A stretch of DNA of 64,000 bases from UBA7672 sp963784415 (lineage in GTDB: Bacteria > Pseudomonadota > Alphaproteobacteria > Caulobacterales > Hyphomonadaceae): NCBI GenBank assembly GCA_963784415.1, contig CAWARK010000004.1:62001-126000 (forward strand), given 5' to 3'. The stretch's first letter is position 1. Each line of letters opens with the position of its first letter. Below, piece after piece: positions 27,033 through 37,391 of the stretch. The position numbers and the translations under genes are program-made. The notes beneath the pieces are model-generated. The model was given only the letters and a program-made list of their open reading frames with translations. It made no database searches and was not told where the DNA came from.

Positions 27033-27967
27033 GGCGCGCTGTCCGCCTTGCAGCCAGCTGCCGGCGGCTGCACGCGCGAATAGCTCCGCCCGAGCCAGGC
27101 GTTGTGCTCACTCTCCCACGTCGCCTTGGCGTAGTTGTCGCCGAGGCCTGACGCCGTCGCGGCCCACGCGCCGACATCGATCATGTAGTCCGTGCCAGAG
27201 ATATTCTGCGGCATGGTCTTGGTGAAATACTCCACGTGCCGCCACAGCGGCGCGCATGGATGCAGCTTCGCGACATCCTCCATCGCAAACGCCGTCGCGC
27301 GATGATCCGGGTGGTCGCCGGCGTTCAGCTTTTCATCCAGCTCCGCGATGTGCAGCGCCAGCCCCGAGCCGGCCACCTGCTCAGAAGAAACGATCGCATT
27401 CAGCGTCGCCACGAGATCGGCCCAGCCTTCATAACGCGCGCTCTTGTCGATCGTCTCCGTCACCGCGACTTCGCCCGCGCGCAGCTTGGTCAGCGACTGC
27501 GGATGCGGCGTATAAACCTTGCCGTTGACGATGTTGCCGTCCGGAATGCGCAGGAAATAGATCACCGCGTTCGCATAGCCGTAACGCTGCACGCTATGCC
27601 CGTTGCGGTCTACCTTCTCTGATGTCATGGCCACACCCTGGCCACGCGAAGGATCAGCCGCATTGGCCATGAAACGCACGGCGCGCAGCGCGCCTTCCTC
27701 GCGCGCGAGATAGTAGGGCACAGGCTCGCCGCCCACGCCCGCGCCGGCATCTCCCGCCGTCACATGAATGATCACCGCTTTCTCCTGCGGCTCGTCCATC
27801 GCGTGATACGCCTCGGGATTCATGAACAGCTGCCAGTCGTCCTCATGCGCGACGGCGAACACGCTCACGGTCGGCGAAGACGGTGGCGGGGGACCAACCG
27901 GAACCGCGGGTGCTGTGGCGCAGGCCGTCGTGAGCACCGCAAATGCCGTGGCGATCGTGCGTTTCAG
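27029..27967 (-). CDS. PIG-L family deacetylase-like lipoprotein or exported protein
   Basis: The product has about 312 residues. The zinc-site motif appears as FAVAHEDDWQLFMNP (family A-H-P-D-D), and the second ligand as NAGDHPDHRATAFAME. The N-terminus KRTIATAFAVLTTACATAP looks like a lipoprotein signal. It should remove an acetyl group from a GlcNAc-like sugar. No ATG lies before the signal peptide: the best start is CTG at 27967, with GGGGAGG 5 nt upstream; a TTG at 28039 is the alternative. It converges with the P450 gene. Confidence 0.82.
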   Translation of the reverse strand: MKRTIATAFAVLTTACATAPAVPVGPPPPSSPTVSVFAVAHEDDWQLFMNPEAYHAMDEPQEKAVIIHVTAGDAGAGVGGEPVPYYLAREEGALRAVRFMANAADPSRGQGVAMTSEKVDRNGHSVQRYGYANAVIYFLRIPDGNIVNGKVYTPHPQSLTKLRAGEVAVTETIDKSARYEGWADLVATLNAIVSSEQVAGSGLALHIAELDEKLNAGDHPDHRATAFAMEDVAKLHPCAPLWRHVEYFTKTMPQNISGTDYMIDVGAWAATASGLGDNYAKATWESEHNAWLGRSYSRVQPPAAGCKADSAP

Positions 27968-27999
27968 CGGAGCCTCCCCATGCAGTCTTTTGCTGCACC

Positions 28000-29936
28000 T
28001 TAGCGGGATGGAGCTCCCGGTACAGACGTCTTCTCGCAAACCGGGCCCAGCTTCGCGTCCTCAATCGAGGCGCGCGCCATGTCGAGCAGGTGGCGGAAGG
28101 AATAGCCTTCGCCACGCCGGAAACCCGGCCGGTCCGGATCAGGCGCCGAGCTGACATGCACGGCAAAGACGTCCCCGGTCGCGAGGTCGAACACGGGTGC
28201 GCCGCCCGATGCCCTGTTGGTCGAGTGCGTGTAGTGGATCGCCTGTGGCGTCGTGCGATCAAGAAGCTGGCTGATGTTCAGGGCAAGCGCCTTTGGCGTT
28301 GGTCCGCCCTCGGCCGGAATGGCAATGCCAAGCATGGCGACCGTACGCTCGCGCGGCGTCATCTCGAAGCCCTGGCAATCGACATCATCCTTTCCGATGA
28401 CGCGGAAACCAAATGGCGGCGCGCCGCTCAGCCGCCAGATCTGGAAGGGCCGCTCGCCGCCCAACTGCGCTGGCGTGCTCCACACCATCTCCGACGCCTT
28501 GAGTGCGGGCGCATCTCCCAGAACGGGGAATGCAACGGTGATGATCTCCGGCCCCGGCTTCACGTCCTCCGCCATGTCCATGCGCTGTATCAGGGCCGGA
28601 TCGTCGACGGCCACCGTATCCGCCGGCGGGCTTGACCCAGCACGAGGCGTAACGTGGGGCGGCGTGCGCGGGTTCGTCGTGGCGACCGGCAGCGTTGCCT
28701 GCACAGGTGCGGTTCCCTGCGCCTCCGCCGCGCGACGCTGGCGTTCTTCTTCCTGCCGGCGCTCCTCCGCCTCCTGCTCGCGGATGGCGACAATCTTCCG
28801 GTCCTCGTCCGCATTGGCGGGCAGGGTGTCGTCCGGCGTCTGCCGGGCGGTTGGCGCCAGACCAACGGCGTCGCGTGTTGTGTCGCGCGTTCGGCATAGA
28901 GCACCAGCAGCGGCTCGCCCGCATACTTCGGATGCACCAGCCCGCCATCGATGATGAAGCCCGTCTGTTGCCACGTTGCGTGCCCGCCGCCCGAGCGTTC
29001 CACCCGTGCAATTGCGCCCGAATAGTTCGCCGCAACGGGATACCAGCCGCTATCGACGACATAGTAACCCGTGTCCGAAGGTGCAGTGCGCAGCCACACT
29101 TCGGCGCCAAGCCGCAGGTTGGCCGAGCGCACCTCCTGTGTCGCGCTATCGAGTTCGCCATAGGCCTTGGTGACGCGTTGCTCGCCATCGCGCGCCACCG
29201 TCCACTGCCATCCCGCCAACTCCGGCCAGCCCTGCAAACACGACAGCGGCGCCTGAAACAGCCGTCAGCAAACCGGCATGCGCACGCTTGCGCCTGCGTT
29301 CGGCTTCAGCGCGTGCATCCGACGATGCCTTGATGAAATCGGCCTGGTCATCCGTGATTGGCGGCGCCGTGATCGGCTTGTCCGCCAGCCACTGGTTCGC
29401 CGCATCGATATCACTCCCCGCGCAGCAGCATGTCCGCCGCGCGTCCACGCGCAGCCCATCGCCCGCCCAGTTCGGCAAGACGCGTATGCTCGCGGATCCA
29501 GGTGATGTCGGTGCGCAGCGCATTGGCCAGTTCGGACAGGCCCGCCGCAAACGTGCGCCCTTCGCCGGCAAAGAAGATGTAGTTCAGCCGCTTCATCTCC
29601 GGCGGCGCCAGCGCGTCGTCGATCGGCCGCCACACGACGGGCAGGATGCGCTTGCGCAAGCGCAATCGCCTGCCGCAATTCCAGCGCGCAATTCTCCGAT
29701 GCGAGGCTGTCGGGCGAGGCGATATAGACGATCGAGTCCGCCTCGGAGATCAGGCCGGCGAGACGCTTCTCCCAGTCCTCGCCCGGCGCAATGTCCTGCC
29801 GGTCGATGTACGGCGCGAAGCCACACGCCGCGAGGCCCAGCACGAGTTCGCTCGCGAACGCCTTGTCCGCGCGCGAATAGGAAATGAAGACTTTTATCCG
29901 CGTCTCGAGCAGTTCGACGTTCTGTGTCGCGGTCAT
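28000..29936 (-). CDS. TIR domain / transmembrane / trypsin-like protease fusion (several frameshifts)
   Basis: Stitching five frames gives about 640 residues. Residues 1-90 are a TIR domain (KVFISYSRADKAFASELVLG, YIDRQDIAPGEDW). It keeps a Glu in SENCALEL at the NADase position. Then come KRILPVVWRPIDD and ITWIREHTRLAELGGRWAAR, typical of this TIR_2 group, followed by a membrane helix (AGLLTAVSGAAVVFAGLAG). The C-terminal half looks trypsin-like (GFIIDGGLVHPKYAGEPLLV, THSTNRASGGAPVFDLATGD). Breaks are near 29652-29656, 29414-29419, 29208-29213 and 28865-28920. The serine-site GNSGSP motif is altered to RASGGAP and the His site is unclear, so protease activity is doubtful. Confidence 0.75.
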
Positions 29937-30033
29937 CCCCAGCGCTCCACCCGCCTGAAACAGGCGTGACCGAGCTTAGACCCGGCCACGCATCAGCGCC
30001 AGCATGATGGAATTCGTTTCGCCGTCAGCGCCT

Positions 30034-31506
30034 TCAGCCGGCGTAGACGCCCGGCCTGTAGCCCTTCCACGGCAGCGCCATTTCCATCAGGTAGGCCACC
30101 TGCAGCAGCAGGCCTTCCGCGCCCTTCGCTGCGCACGCCTGCACGCCGATCGGCAGGTTGGCCGCCGTACGGCCCAGCGGCAGGCTTATCGCCGGCGCGC
30201 CGGAGACGTTATGGATCAGCGTGTAGCCAACCTGTTGCAGCAGGCGTTCGCGCAGCGTGTCGAACGGCACATCCCCCCGCAGATAGCCGAGGGGAGAGGG
30301 CGGCGAGGCGAACATCGGCGTCAGCACGATGTCGAAATCATTCATCCAGTTGTTGTACGCCTGCGTCGCGCCCATCAGGCGGTTGAAGATCGCGCTGATG
30401 TCGCCCTCGTGCAGCTTGGATGCGTTCTCCGCCATGCGCAGCGTGAACGGTTCGAAGCTGGTCTCGTCGATCGGCTTGCCGAACTTCTTGGCCGCGCCCG
30501 CAACATCCTGCGCCGCGCCTAGCGACCAGTAGGCAAGGAAATCATCCGGAAAGCTCGCCGCCGTCGGCCAGTTGGTTTCCGTGATCGTGTGGCCGAGCCC
30601 TTCCATCGTCTTCGCTGCATTTTTCACGACAGCTGCAACTTCCGGGTCCGCCTCGAAGCCATAGAAGCCCTTGGTGAGAATGCCGACGCGCAGCTTGCGC
30701 TTCAGCGGGTCGGTGATCATGCCGACTGCCGGAAGGATCGCCTGATCGCCCGTGCGCTCCATCAGCGACAGGAAGCGCGCCGTATCGCGAACCGTGTGCG
30801 AGACGCAGCCTTCCACGGCGATATCCAGCGGGCCCGGAACTTCTTCGCTCACCATCCGTCCGCGCGAAGGCTTAAGGCCGACCAGGCCATTGTTGGCGGC
30901 CGGGAAGCGGATCGATCCGCCGCCATCGTTCGCGTGCGCAATCGGAACGACGCCCGCTGCCACCGCCGCCGCCGAGCCTCCGGACGAACCCGCGGTCGAG
31001 CGCGTCGTGTCCCACGGATTGCGCGTCGGCCCAAAGGCCAGCGGCTCGGTCGTCGGCAGGTAGCCATTCTCGGGCGCCGCCGACTTGCCGATGCTGATCA
31101 GGCCCGTGCCCAGCATCCGGCTGACAAATACCTCTTCGGCTGTCGCCGGCGCGATGCCCGCCGTCACGCGCGAGCCGGAGCGCGTCTGCACGCCGATCTG
31201 GTCGTTCAGGTCTTTCACGAGATAGGGGACGCCCGCGAATGGGCCGGTGCCGGGATTGAGCGCCTTTGCCCGCGCCGCGTCGAACGTCTCGTTGACAAGA
31301 AAGTTGATCTTGGGCTGCACGGCCTGTGCGCGCTTGATCGCCGCTTCGACGGCTTCCCTGGCCGACATCTTGCCGGTGCGGATCAGCTCGGCGGTTTCGG
31401 TCGCATCCGGAGCGCCCCCGCCAGCGACCACGCCCGGCGCGCCCGCGCACGCCGCGACACCCGTCGCCCAGACCGTCGCTATAAGGCTCCGCCGCGTCAG
31501 CCGCAT
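30034..31506 (-). CDS. Amidase, exported (Tat-type lipoprotein signal)
   Basis: The 490-residue product begins MRLTRRSLIATVWATGVAAC: a twin-arginine motif and a Cys at a lipobox-like position. The amidase-signature fold follows, with Lys in GVPYLVKDLNDQ, the Gly/Ser loop TAGSSGGSAAAVAAGVVPIA and the catalytic Ser in DGGGSIRFPA. Motifs such as PENGYLPTTEPLAFGPTRNP resemble 6-aminohexanoate-cyclic-dimer hydrolases. It would hydrolyse an amide outside the cytosol. The frame is open to 31629, but the signal peptide places the start at 31506. Confidence 0.9.
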   Translation of the reverse strand: MRLTRRSLIATVWATGVAACAGAPGVVAGGGAPDATETAELIRTGKMSAREAVEAAIKRAQAVQPKINFLVNETFDAARAKALNPGTGPFAGVPYLVKDLNDQIGVQTRSGSRVTAGIAPATAEEVFVSRMLGTGLISIGKSAAPENGYLPTTEPLAFGPTRNPWDTTRSTAGSSGGSAAAVAAGVVPIAHANDGGGSIRFPAANNGLVGLKPSRGRMVSEEVPGPLDIAVEGCVSHTVRDTARFLSLMERTGDQAILPAVGMITDPLKRKLRVGILTKGFYGFEADPEVAAVVKNAAKTMEGLGHTITETNWPTAASFPDDFLAYWSLGAAQDVAGAAKKFGKPIDETSFEPFTLRMAENASKLHEGDISAIFNRLMGATQAYNNWMNDFDIVLTPMFASPPSPLGYLRGDVPFDTLRERLLQQVGYTLIHNVSGAPAISLPLGRTAANLPIGVQACAAKGAEGLLLQVAYLMEMALPWKGYRPGVYAG

Positions 31507-31601
31507 GTTCCGTCTCCCTGATTTTTCTGAGTGCGATCCGACAGCAAGCGCGACCGGGATGCAACCGGCGCCGCGGCGAAAATTCGCGCCACATTTGCTT
31601 G

Positions 31602-31988
31602 CTAGCCGCGCGTTTCGATCAGGTCCCACGCATTGCCGTAGAGATCCTCGAACACGGCGACCTTGCCGTAGGGCTCGGATCGCGGCGTCTCGCGGAACGG
31701 CACGCCTTCGGCCTGCATCTTCGCGTAGGTCTCGTCGAAGTCATCCGTCTCCAGGAACAGGAACACACGCCCACCGGCTTGCCGCCCGACAGACGCATTC
31801 TGTTCCTCGCCCACAGCGCGCGCCAGCAGCAAGGCTCCACCGCTCTGGCCGGGCGCCTTCACCACCACCCAGCGCTTCGGTCCGCCAAGGTGAATATCTT
31901 CGGCAAGCTCGAACCCGAGGCAGCGCGTGTACCAGGCAATCGCCTCGTCATAGTCGCGCACCAGCAGCGTCAGTTTTCCGATCTGCAT
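31602..31988 (-). CDS. VOC superfamily (glyoxalase/bleomycin-resistance fold) protein
   Basis: The 128-residue single-module protein has paired beta-alpha-beta units: QIGKLTLLVRDYDEAIAWYT and RVFLFLETDDFDETYAKMQA, and ends YGKVAVFEDLYGNAWDLIE with the conserved Glu metal ligand. Metal-binding residues in this fold include His/Glu; the first position is Lys/Thr here, so the metal site may be incomplete. Function not predictable beyond the fold. Confidence 0.88.
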   Translation of the reverse strand: MQIGKLTLLVRDYDEAIAWYTRCLGFELAEDIHLGGPKRWVVVKAPGQSGGALLLARAVGEEQNASVGRQAGGRVFLFLETDDFDETYAKMQAEGVPFRETPRSEPYGKVAVFEDLYGNAWDLIETRG

Positions 31989-32002
31989 AACGGCAGTCTC
32001 TC

Positions 32003-33676
32003 CTAAGACAGGCCATGAATATTGCCGTCGGAATCCACCGACATGATTTCTGCCGCAGGCTGTCGCGGCAGGCCCGGCATCGTCATCAGGTCGCCACAGA
32101 TCGCTACCACGAACCCCGCTCCTGCGGAGAGCCGCACCTCGCGCACATCGAGCACGTGTCCTTCTGGCGCGCCCAGCTTTGCCGGGTCAGTTGAGAACGA
32201 ATACTGCGTCTTGGCGATGCAGACGGGCAGGCGGCCATACCCTGCCTCCTCCCATCGCTTCAGTTGCGCCACGACTTTCGCCGGCGCATCAACGCGCGCT
32301 GCGCGATAGATGCGCTTCGCCGTCATCTCGATCTTGTCGAGCAAGGGCAGGGCATCCTCGTAAAGCGTGTGGAACGCATCCTCCTTCTTCGCCAGCTGCG
32401 CCACCACCGCATGCGCCAGCTCTTCCGCGCCCTTGCCGCCCTCCGCCCAGTGTTTGCAGACAAACGCCTGCACACCCATCGCGCCGACAATCCGCTTCAC
32501 CGTCTCGACCTCGACGGCGGTGTCCGTTGTGAAATGGTTCAGCGCCACGATGACCGGCAGGCCATAGCCCTGCAGGTTCTCGATATGCCGCTGCACGTTC
32601 ACCGCGCCGCGCTGCAAGGCCTCGACATCTTCGTGGCCGAGATCGCCCTTCGCCACGCCGCCATTCATCTTCATCGAGCGGATCGTCGCCACCAGCACCG
32701 CCATGCGCGGTTTCAGTCCCGCCAGCCTGCATTTGATGTCGAAGAATTTCTGCGCCCCAAGGTCCGCGCCAAAGCCCGCCTCCGTCACGACAATCTCGCC
32801 CAGCTTCAACGCCGCCTTCGTCGCCGTCACCGAATTGCACCCATGCGCAATGTTCGCGAACGGCCCGAGGTGCACGATCGCCGGCGTGTTCTCGATCGTC
32901 TGCACCAGGTTGGGCAGCAGCGCGTCCTTCAGCAGCACCGCCATCGCGCCATCGGCTTTCAGGTCGCCCGCCGTGATCGGCTTCTTGCTCGCGCGTCTCC
33001 GCCACGATGATCCGCGCCAGCCGCGCCTTCAGATCTGCGAGATCTGTCGCGAGGCACAGGATCGCCATCACTTCGGAGGCGACCGTGATATCGAACCCGC
33101 CCTCGCTCGGCGTGCCGTTCGTGGGGCCGCCCAAACCGGTCACCACCGTCCGCAGGTTGCGATCATTCACATCCAGCGCACGGCGCCAGCGGATGCGCCG
33201 CACGTCGATGCCGAGCGCATTGCCCCAGTGGATGTGGTTGTCCAGCATCGCCGCGAGCAGGTTGTGCGCCGCCGTGATCGCGTGGAAGTCGCCGGTGAAA
33301 GTGCAGGTTGATGTCGTCCATCGGCACAACCTGCGAAAGCCCGCCGCCCGTAGCCCCGCCCTTCTGTCCGAAGCACGGCCCCAGCGACGGCTCGCGCAGC
33401 GCGATCACCGCTCGCTTGCCGATCCGCGTCAGCGCGTCGCCCAGCCCTACCGTCGTCGTGGTCTTGCCTTCACCCGCCGGCGTCGGGTTCATCGCGGTCA
33501 CCAGCACCAGATCGCCATCCGGTTTGTCGCGACAGCGACTTCAGGAACGCCGCCGAGATCTTCGCCTTGGTATGCCCATAGGGAATCAGCGCGTCCGCCG
33601 GAATGCCCAGCTTCTCGCCAATCTCCATCACCGGCTTCAGCTTCGCCCGGCGCGCAATATCGACATCGCTGTCCAT
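32003..33676 (-). CDS. fhs: Formate--tetrahydrofolate ligase (three frameshifts)
   Basis: Fhs joins formate, ATP and THF to 10-formyl-THF for one-carbon metabolism. It starts MDSDVDIARRAKLKPVMEIG; the P-loop is NPTPAGEGKTTTTVGL. INLHFTGDFHAITAAHNLLA and IAHGCNSVTATKAALKLGEI follow, then the C-terminal GDLMTMPGLPRQPAAEIM. Breaks lie at 33529-33532, 33298-33300 (TTTC for TTC) and 32988-32996 (GAGACGCGCG). Each is +1. Without the three extra bases the gene encodes 556 residues, the exact usual Fhs size. All substrate motifs are intact, so true gene decay is unlikely. Confidence 0.95.
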
Positions 33677-33826
33677 GGAGACCCCATTCTGTTGCCGCGA
33701 TCTAAGCGGGCAGGGCGGGCGATGTCACGCAGAAGCAGTGCTGCCTGCACAAGCCATTTCGCCCGCCGCCTTTGCGCCGCATTGCAGCGTGCTACTTCCC
33801 GTTACTCGGAACCTCTGGAGTCCCCG

Positions 33827-34304
33827 ATGAAACTTGCCTCACTCGTCCTCGCTGTCAGCGCACTCGTCTTGTCCGCCTGCGCAACGACCCCGTCGGTCGA
33901 CTCGACGCCCGGTGAAACCGCCACCCCGGCCAGCGTCACGCTGCAGGAAACCGCCAGCCTGATGGTCTCCATCGGCCAGCACGGCGAAGGCGCGAGCGCT
34001 GCCGACATTACGGACCTCTCCGCCCAGGTCGACGAACAGGTCGCCGCCGCGCCGAGCGATCCCTTCGTCCTCAAGCTCGCCGCCCAGTCGCGCACCACGC
34101 TTGCAGGATATGCCGAAGAGGCCGCCCAGAACAGTATCGCTCCGCCAAAAAGCGCTCGCCGAATTCGACAAGGCCATCAGCCTCTCGAAACCCGAAACCG
34201 CCTCGCGCATCGTGAAGATCAACGGTCAGGACACCGAGATCGACCTCAAGGACATTCCCGACCTACGCGCACAACTGGCGGCAACGATAGCGGCGAACCA
34301 GTAG
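33827..34304 (+). CDS. Small lipoprotein of unknown function (frameshifted)
   Basis: The start MKLASLVLAVSALVLSACAT is a clear lipoprotein signal. The mature part is helical, with TLQETASLMVSIGQHGEGAS and LSAQVDEQVAAAPSDPFVLK. At 34147-34151 a run of five A breaks the frame; one base on, it continues ALAEFDKAISLSKPETASRI to a stop at 34304. Corrected length is about 158 residues. I do not recognise the family. It is convergent with the acyl-CoA dehydrogenase gene. Confidence 0.75.
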
Positions 34305-34322
34305 GCCGGTGCAGACGGACCG

Positions 34323-35484
34323 CTAAATCTCCCCCGCCTTCGCCATTCGCTGCAGTTCGCGCCCGATCACCATCTGCTGGATCTGCGTCGTACCTTCATA
34401 GAGCCGCAGGATACGCACGTCGCGATAGAAGCGCTCCACCGCATAGTCCGCGATGTAGCCGGCGCCGCCATGCACCTGCACGGCGCGGTCGGCGACGCGG
34501 CCCACCATCTCGGTGCACCACATCTTGGTCGCCGCCGCGATCAGCGTGGTCTTTTCCTTGGCGTCGTATTTCTTCACCGCATCCAGCACCATCGCACGGC
34601 CCGCCGCAGCTTCCGCATAGCTCTCCGCGATCATGCCCATCACCAGCTGGTGCTCGATGATCGGCTTGCCGAACTGCTTCCGCTCGCTCGCATAGCGCAC
34701 CATCTCCTCGACCAGCCGTTCCGCGATGCCCGCAGCTCAGCGCCGAGATATGCAGCCGCCCGCGATCCAGCACGGACATCGCCACCTTCATGCCTTCGCC
34801 TTCTTCGCCAAGGCGCGAGGTGATCGGCACGCGCGCATTGTCGAAGATCACGTCGCAGACATTGGCGCCCTGCTGGCCCATCTTTTTCTCGGGCTTGCCG
34901 ATGCTCACGCCCGGCGTCGCGCTCTCGACGATGAAGGCTGACAGCCCCTTGGGCCCCGGCGTGTTCTGATCCGTCCGCGCCATCACGGTGAAGATCGTGG
35001 CCTTGTCCGCATTGGTGATGAACCGTTTGGCGCCGTTCAGCACGTAGTGATTGCCATCGCGCACGGCCTTGGTCTTCGCCGAGCCTGCATCCGATCCCGC
35101 ATCCGGCTCTGTCAGAGCAAAGCTCGCAATCGCTTCGCCCGTCGCCAGTTTCGGCAACCAGTCGCGCTTCTGGTCTTCGGTGCCGAACATCACGATGCCC
35201 TGGCTGCCGATGCCGACATTGGTGCCAAAGGTCGACCGGAAAGCCGGCGACGTGCGACCCATCTCGAGGATCACCAGCGCCTCTTCCTCCATGGTGAGCC
35301 CAAGCCCGCCATACGCTTCTGAAATGGAAAGTCCGAAGAGACCGAGATCGCGCATTTCCTGCACGATCTTTTCCGGTATCGCATTCGTCTCCGACACCAG
35401 CTGCTCGTTCGGCCGGCAAACCTCGTTGACGAACCGGCGTACCGTTTCTATCAGCTGCCCGCGCGTCTCCAGATCGAGCGCCAT
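34323..35484 (-). CDS. Acyl-CoA dehydrogenase (frameshifted)
   Basis: The corrected product has about 386 residues, the normal size. It starts MALDLETRGQLIETVRRFVN, and GGAGG lies 5 nt upstream. The flavin and substrate region is FALTEPDAGSDAGSAKTKAV and NGAKRFITNADKATIFTVMA; the C-terminus has QVHGGAGYIADYAVERFYRD and LRLYEGTTQIQQMVIGREL, with the FAD-binding and catalytic-base segments of the family. The break at 34735-34740 (CTGAGCT) is +1, after LHISAL. It introduces an alpha,beta double bond into an acyl-CoA; chain length is not readable. No ETF genes are adjacent. Confidence 0.94.
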
Positions 35485-36043
35485 TTTGTCCTCCGTCTTC
35501 GCAACCGCGTGCGATTTCACTCGCATGTGCGAGAGCATTTTATCAACAGCACCGTCAACAGTTTCCACAGGGCGCCGCAATTGGCGCCGCGAACAATTCT
35601 GTCATCCTCAACTTGTCCGGAGAGGAGACCGTCGCGGGTCGAGCAACTGGATGTCCCCGCTGGTAAGCCTGATTGGACAGGCGCTGAGTGTAAGGGGAGC
35701 AACGAGCACCGGAAGTGGAGTTCGCCGCGCACGGCGGGCGCTACACTCGGGCGGGATCCAGAACCGCACGAGCTCTCGCGAGAGGGAACGGATGTGGGCG
35801 CGGCCTCAGCTGCGCGGAAACAGGAAAGTGGGCTAACGCCCAGAGTTCTGTGACTGCGCGCACCAAGGCGCTCAAGGCTCAGCTTCGCCGGAAGGCGTCG
35901 TACGGACGGCCCCTGATCAGGGCCACAGGCCGAGAGGCCGCAATGTCCGAAGGACGAATCTGGCGGACTACCATGGTGTCGCGCCGGCGCTGCGAGAGCA
36001 GGGCCGGCGTCATCGTTTCTGGCGCGCCCTTTCCGATGCGCCG
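35485..36043. other. Gene-poor region between acyl-CoA dehydrogenase and membrane protein genes
   Basis: This stretch of about 560 bp shows no open frame with recognisable protein character; the frames that cross it are Arg/Ser/Ala-rich and lack a ribosome site. It includes the promoter of the acyl-CoA dehydrogenase gene. I see no tandem repeats or strong hairpins. It could be degraded coding sequence or an RNA gene, but nothing supports either. Confidence 0.4.
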
Positions 36044-36862
36044 TTACTCCACCACCGGAACAACCTTTCTCCGCCTGGGTATCCGCACCAGCACCAGCCA
36101 GACCAGCATGGCCGCCAGCGGCGCCAGCGCGGCAACGTACGGTATGGCGGACTCCCGCATCCACACCGGCATCACCTGCATCTGCCCGAGGAAGAACGAG
36201 CCCGAGGCGATGAACAGCGAGAAGCACATCCGCCAGAGATGCCGTGCGATCCGCGCCGACCCGCTCAGTGTCTTGCGTATCAGGACGTGAATTTCACCCG
36301 CTGCCGCAAACACACCCGCCGCCATGAAGACCACAAACGCTTCCGGCGGCGAGCCGTCGATCGTGCCTGTCGCGCTCTCCGCCCCCATTTTCATGAACAG
36401 CGCGCCCGCGCCCGCAATCGTCAGCGCCACGATCAGTCCCGCGACCTGCCAGAGGCCAGCCTTGATCTCCGGCCGCTGTGCCGCCGCCCACCCCGTCAGC
36501 AGCAGGTAGAGCGCCATCACGCCCGCAATCGTGTTGGGCCTCTGTCCGTCATCGAGGAAGGGCGCGACGCCCGCCGCCACGGTGTAGCAGACCAGCATCA
36601 CCCAGAAGAACATGCGCCCGACGGCGCGATGTATCTTCCCGCCCTTGCGGCTGGCGATGGCGATCGCGCCGGTCGCAATCCCGGCCCCGCCCCCAATGAT
36701 GTGCATCCACAGCAAGGCCGCCGCGCCGATATGCGCCCACGCAGGCGCGTCCGCCGGCGCCTGCAACACGCTCGCGTGCGCACTGCCCGCTGCGGTCAAC
36801 GCTGCCACTGCGGCCGTAGCCATGAACCTTGGCCAGGCATTACTTCGACGTGGCAATCGCAT
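36044..36862 (-). CDS. Multi-pass membrane protein (DUF2306-like)
   Basis: The product has about 272 residues and seven or eight hydrophobic segments. Helix 2 with IGAAALLWMHIIGGGAGIAT and the following GGKIHRAVGRMFFWVMLVCY resemble DUF2306 proteins, in which His residues facing the bilayer recur. Further helices are GVMALYLLLTGWAAA and GLIVALTIAGAGALFMKMGA. Function is unknown. The open frame extends to 37003 but that part reads like upstream DNA, so I took the ATG at 36862. Confidence 0.7.
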   Translation of the reverse strand: MRLPRRSNAWPRFMATAAVAALTAAGSAHASVLQAPADAPAWAHIGAAALLWMHIIGGGAGIATGAIAIASRKGGKIHRAVGRMFFWVMLVCYTVAAGVAPFLDDGQRPNTIAGVMALYLLLTGWAAAQRPEIKAGLWQVAGLIVALTIAGAGALFMKMGAESATGTIDGSPPEAFVVFMAAGVFAAAGEIHVLIRKTLSGSARIARHLWRMCFSLFIASGSFFLGQMQVMPVWMRESAIPYVAALAPLAAMLVWLVLVRIPRRRKVVPVVE

Positions 36863-36990
36863 GCTCCGTATCGGCGCTGCACGCGCAGCGAAGTCCATAC
36901 AATTTCCGATAACAGGCATCGCCGCCATGACCGAGCGTAACGTGCGCATGATCCTGCGCGACAGGCGGAATGGATGGAAAGCGGGCAAAG

Positions 36991-37017
36991 AAAAACCCCG
37001 CACCTTGCGATGCGGGG
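36991..37017 (-). terminator. Rho-independent terminator of the 37065 gene
   Basis: Stem CCCCGCA / TGCGGGG with an 8-nt loop is followed on the minus strand by TTTTT. It lies about 50 bp after the stop of the small exported protein gene. Confidence 0.85.
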
Positions 37018-37064
37018 CAGGTGGAAACAGACTGGTCTGGAAAGCAGCCTGTTTGAACGTGGAA

Positions 37065-37391
37065 TTACTTGATGGTGATGGTCGCCGTTCCCTGATCGCT
37101 GGTCAGGTCGAACGAGTCGCCGGATTTCTTGCCGGCCGGATAGACGGTGCACTCTTCCTCAGGCTTGAAGTTGGAGGTGGTGCACAGCTTCTCGCCGTCG
37201 ATGCGCCATTTGCCGGTCACCTGGCCATCCATCGCGGTGAAGGTGTTGTCCGGCTTGTAGATTACGTCGAGGTCGAACCCGCCTGCGCTGAGCTTGATGC
37301 CCTTGGTCGTCACTTCCGACAGCGTGGTCGTCTGCGCGAAGGCCGGCGCCGTCAGCGCAACAGCAACAGCAGCGAGAACCAGAATTTTCAT
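37065..37391 (-). CDS. Small periplasmic protein of unknown function
   Basis: The 108-residue product has a Sec signal peptide (MKILVLAAVAVALTAPAFAQ). The mature part is beta-rich and contains two Cys (EKLCTTSN and EEECTVYP) that could form a disulfide. Segments such as DVIYKPDNTFTAMDGQVTGK and WRIDGEKLC resemble lipocalin-like or heme-lipid binding small folds, but I cannot assign one. GAGGAG lies before the ATG, and a strong terminator follows, so it is a single-gene unit. Confidence 0.8.
   Translation of the reverse strand: MKILVLAAVAVALTAPAFAQTTTLSEVTTKGIKLSAGGFDLDVIYKPDNTFTAMDGQVTGKWRIDGEKLCTTSNFKPEEECTVYPAGKKSGDSFDLTSDQGTATITIK

Noticed and set aside
35715..36290. A 191-codon plus-strand frame
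   Set aside because: Partly antisense to the membrane protein gene and otherwise of random composition; no ribosome site or domain.
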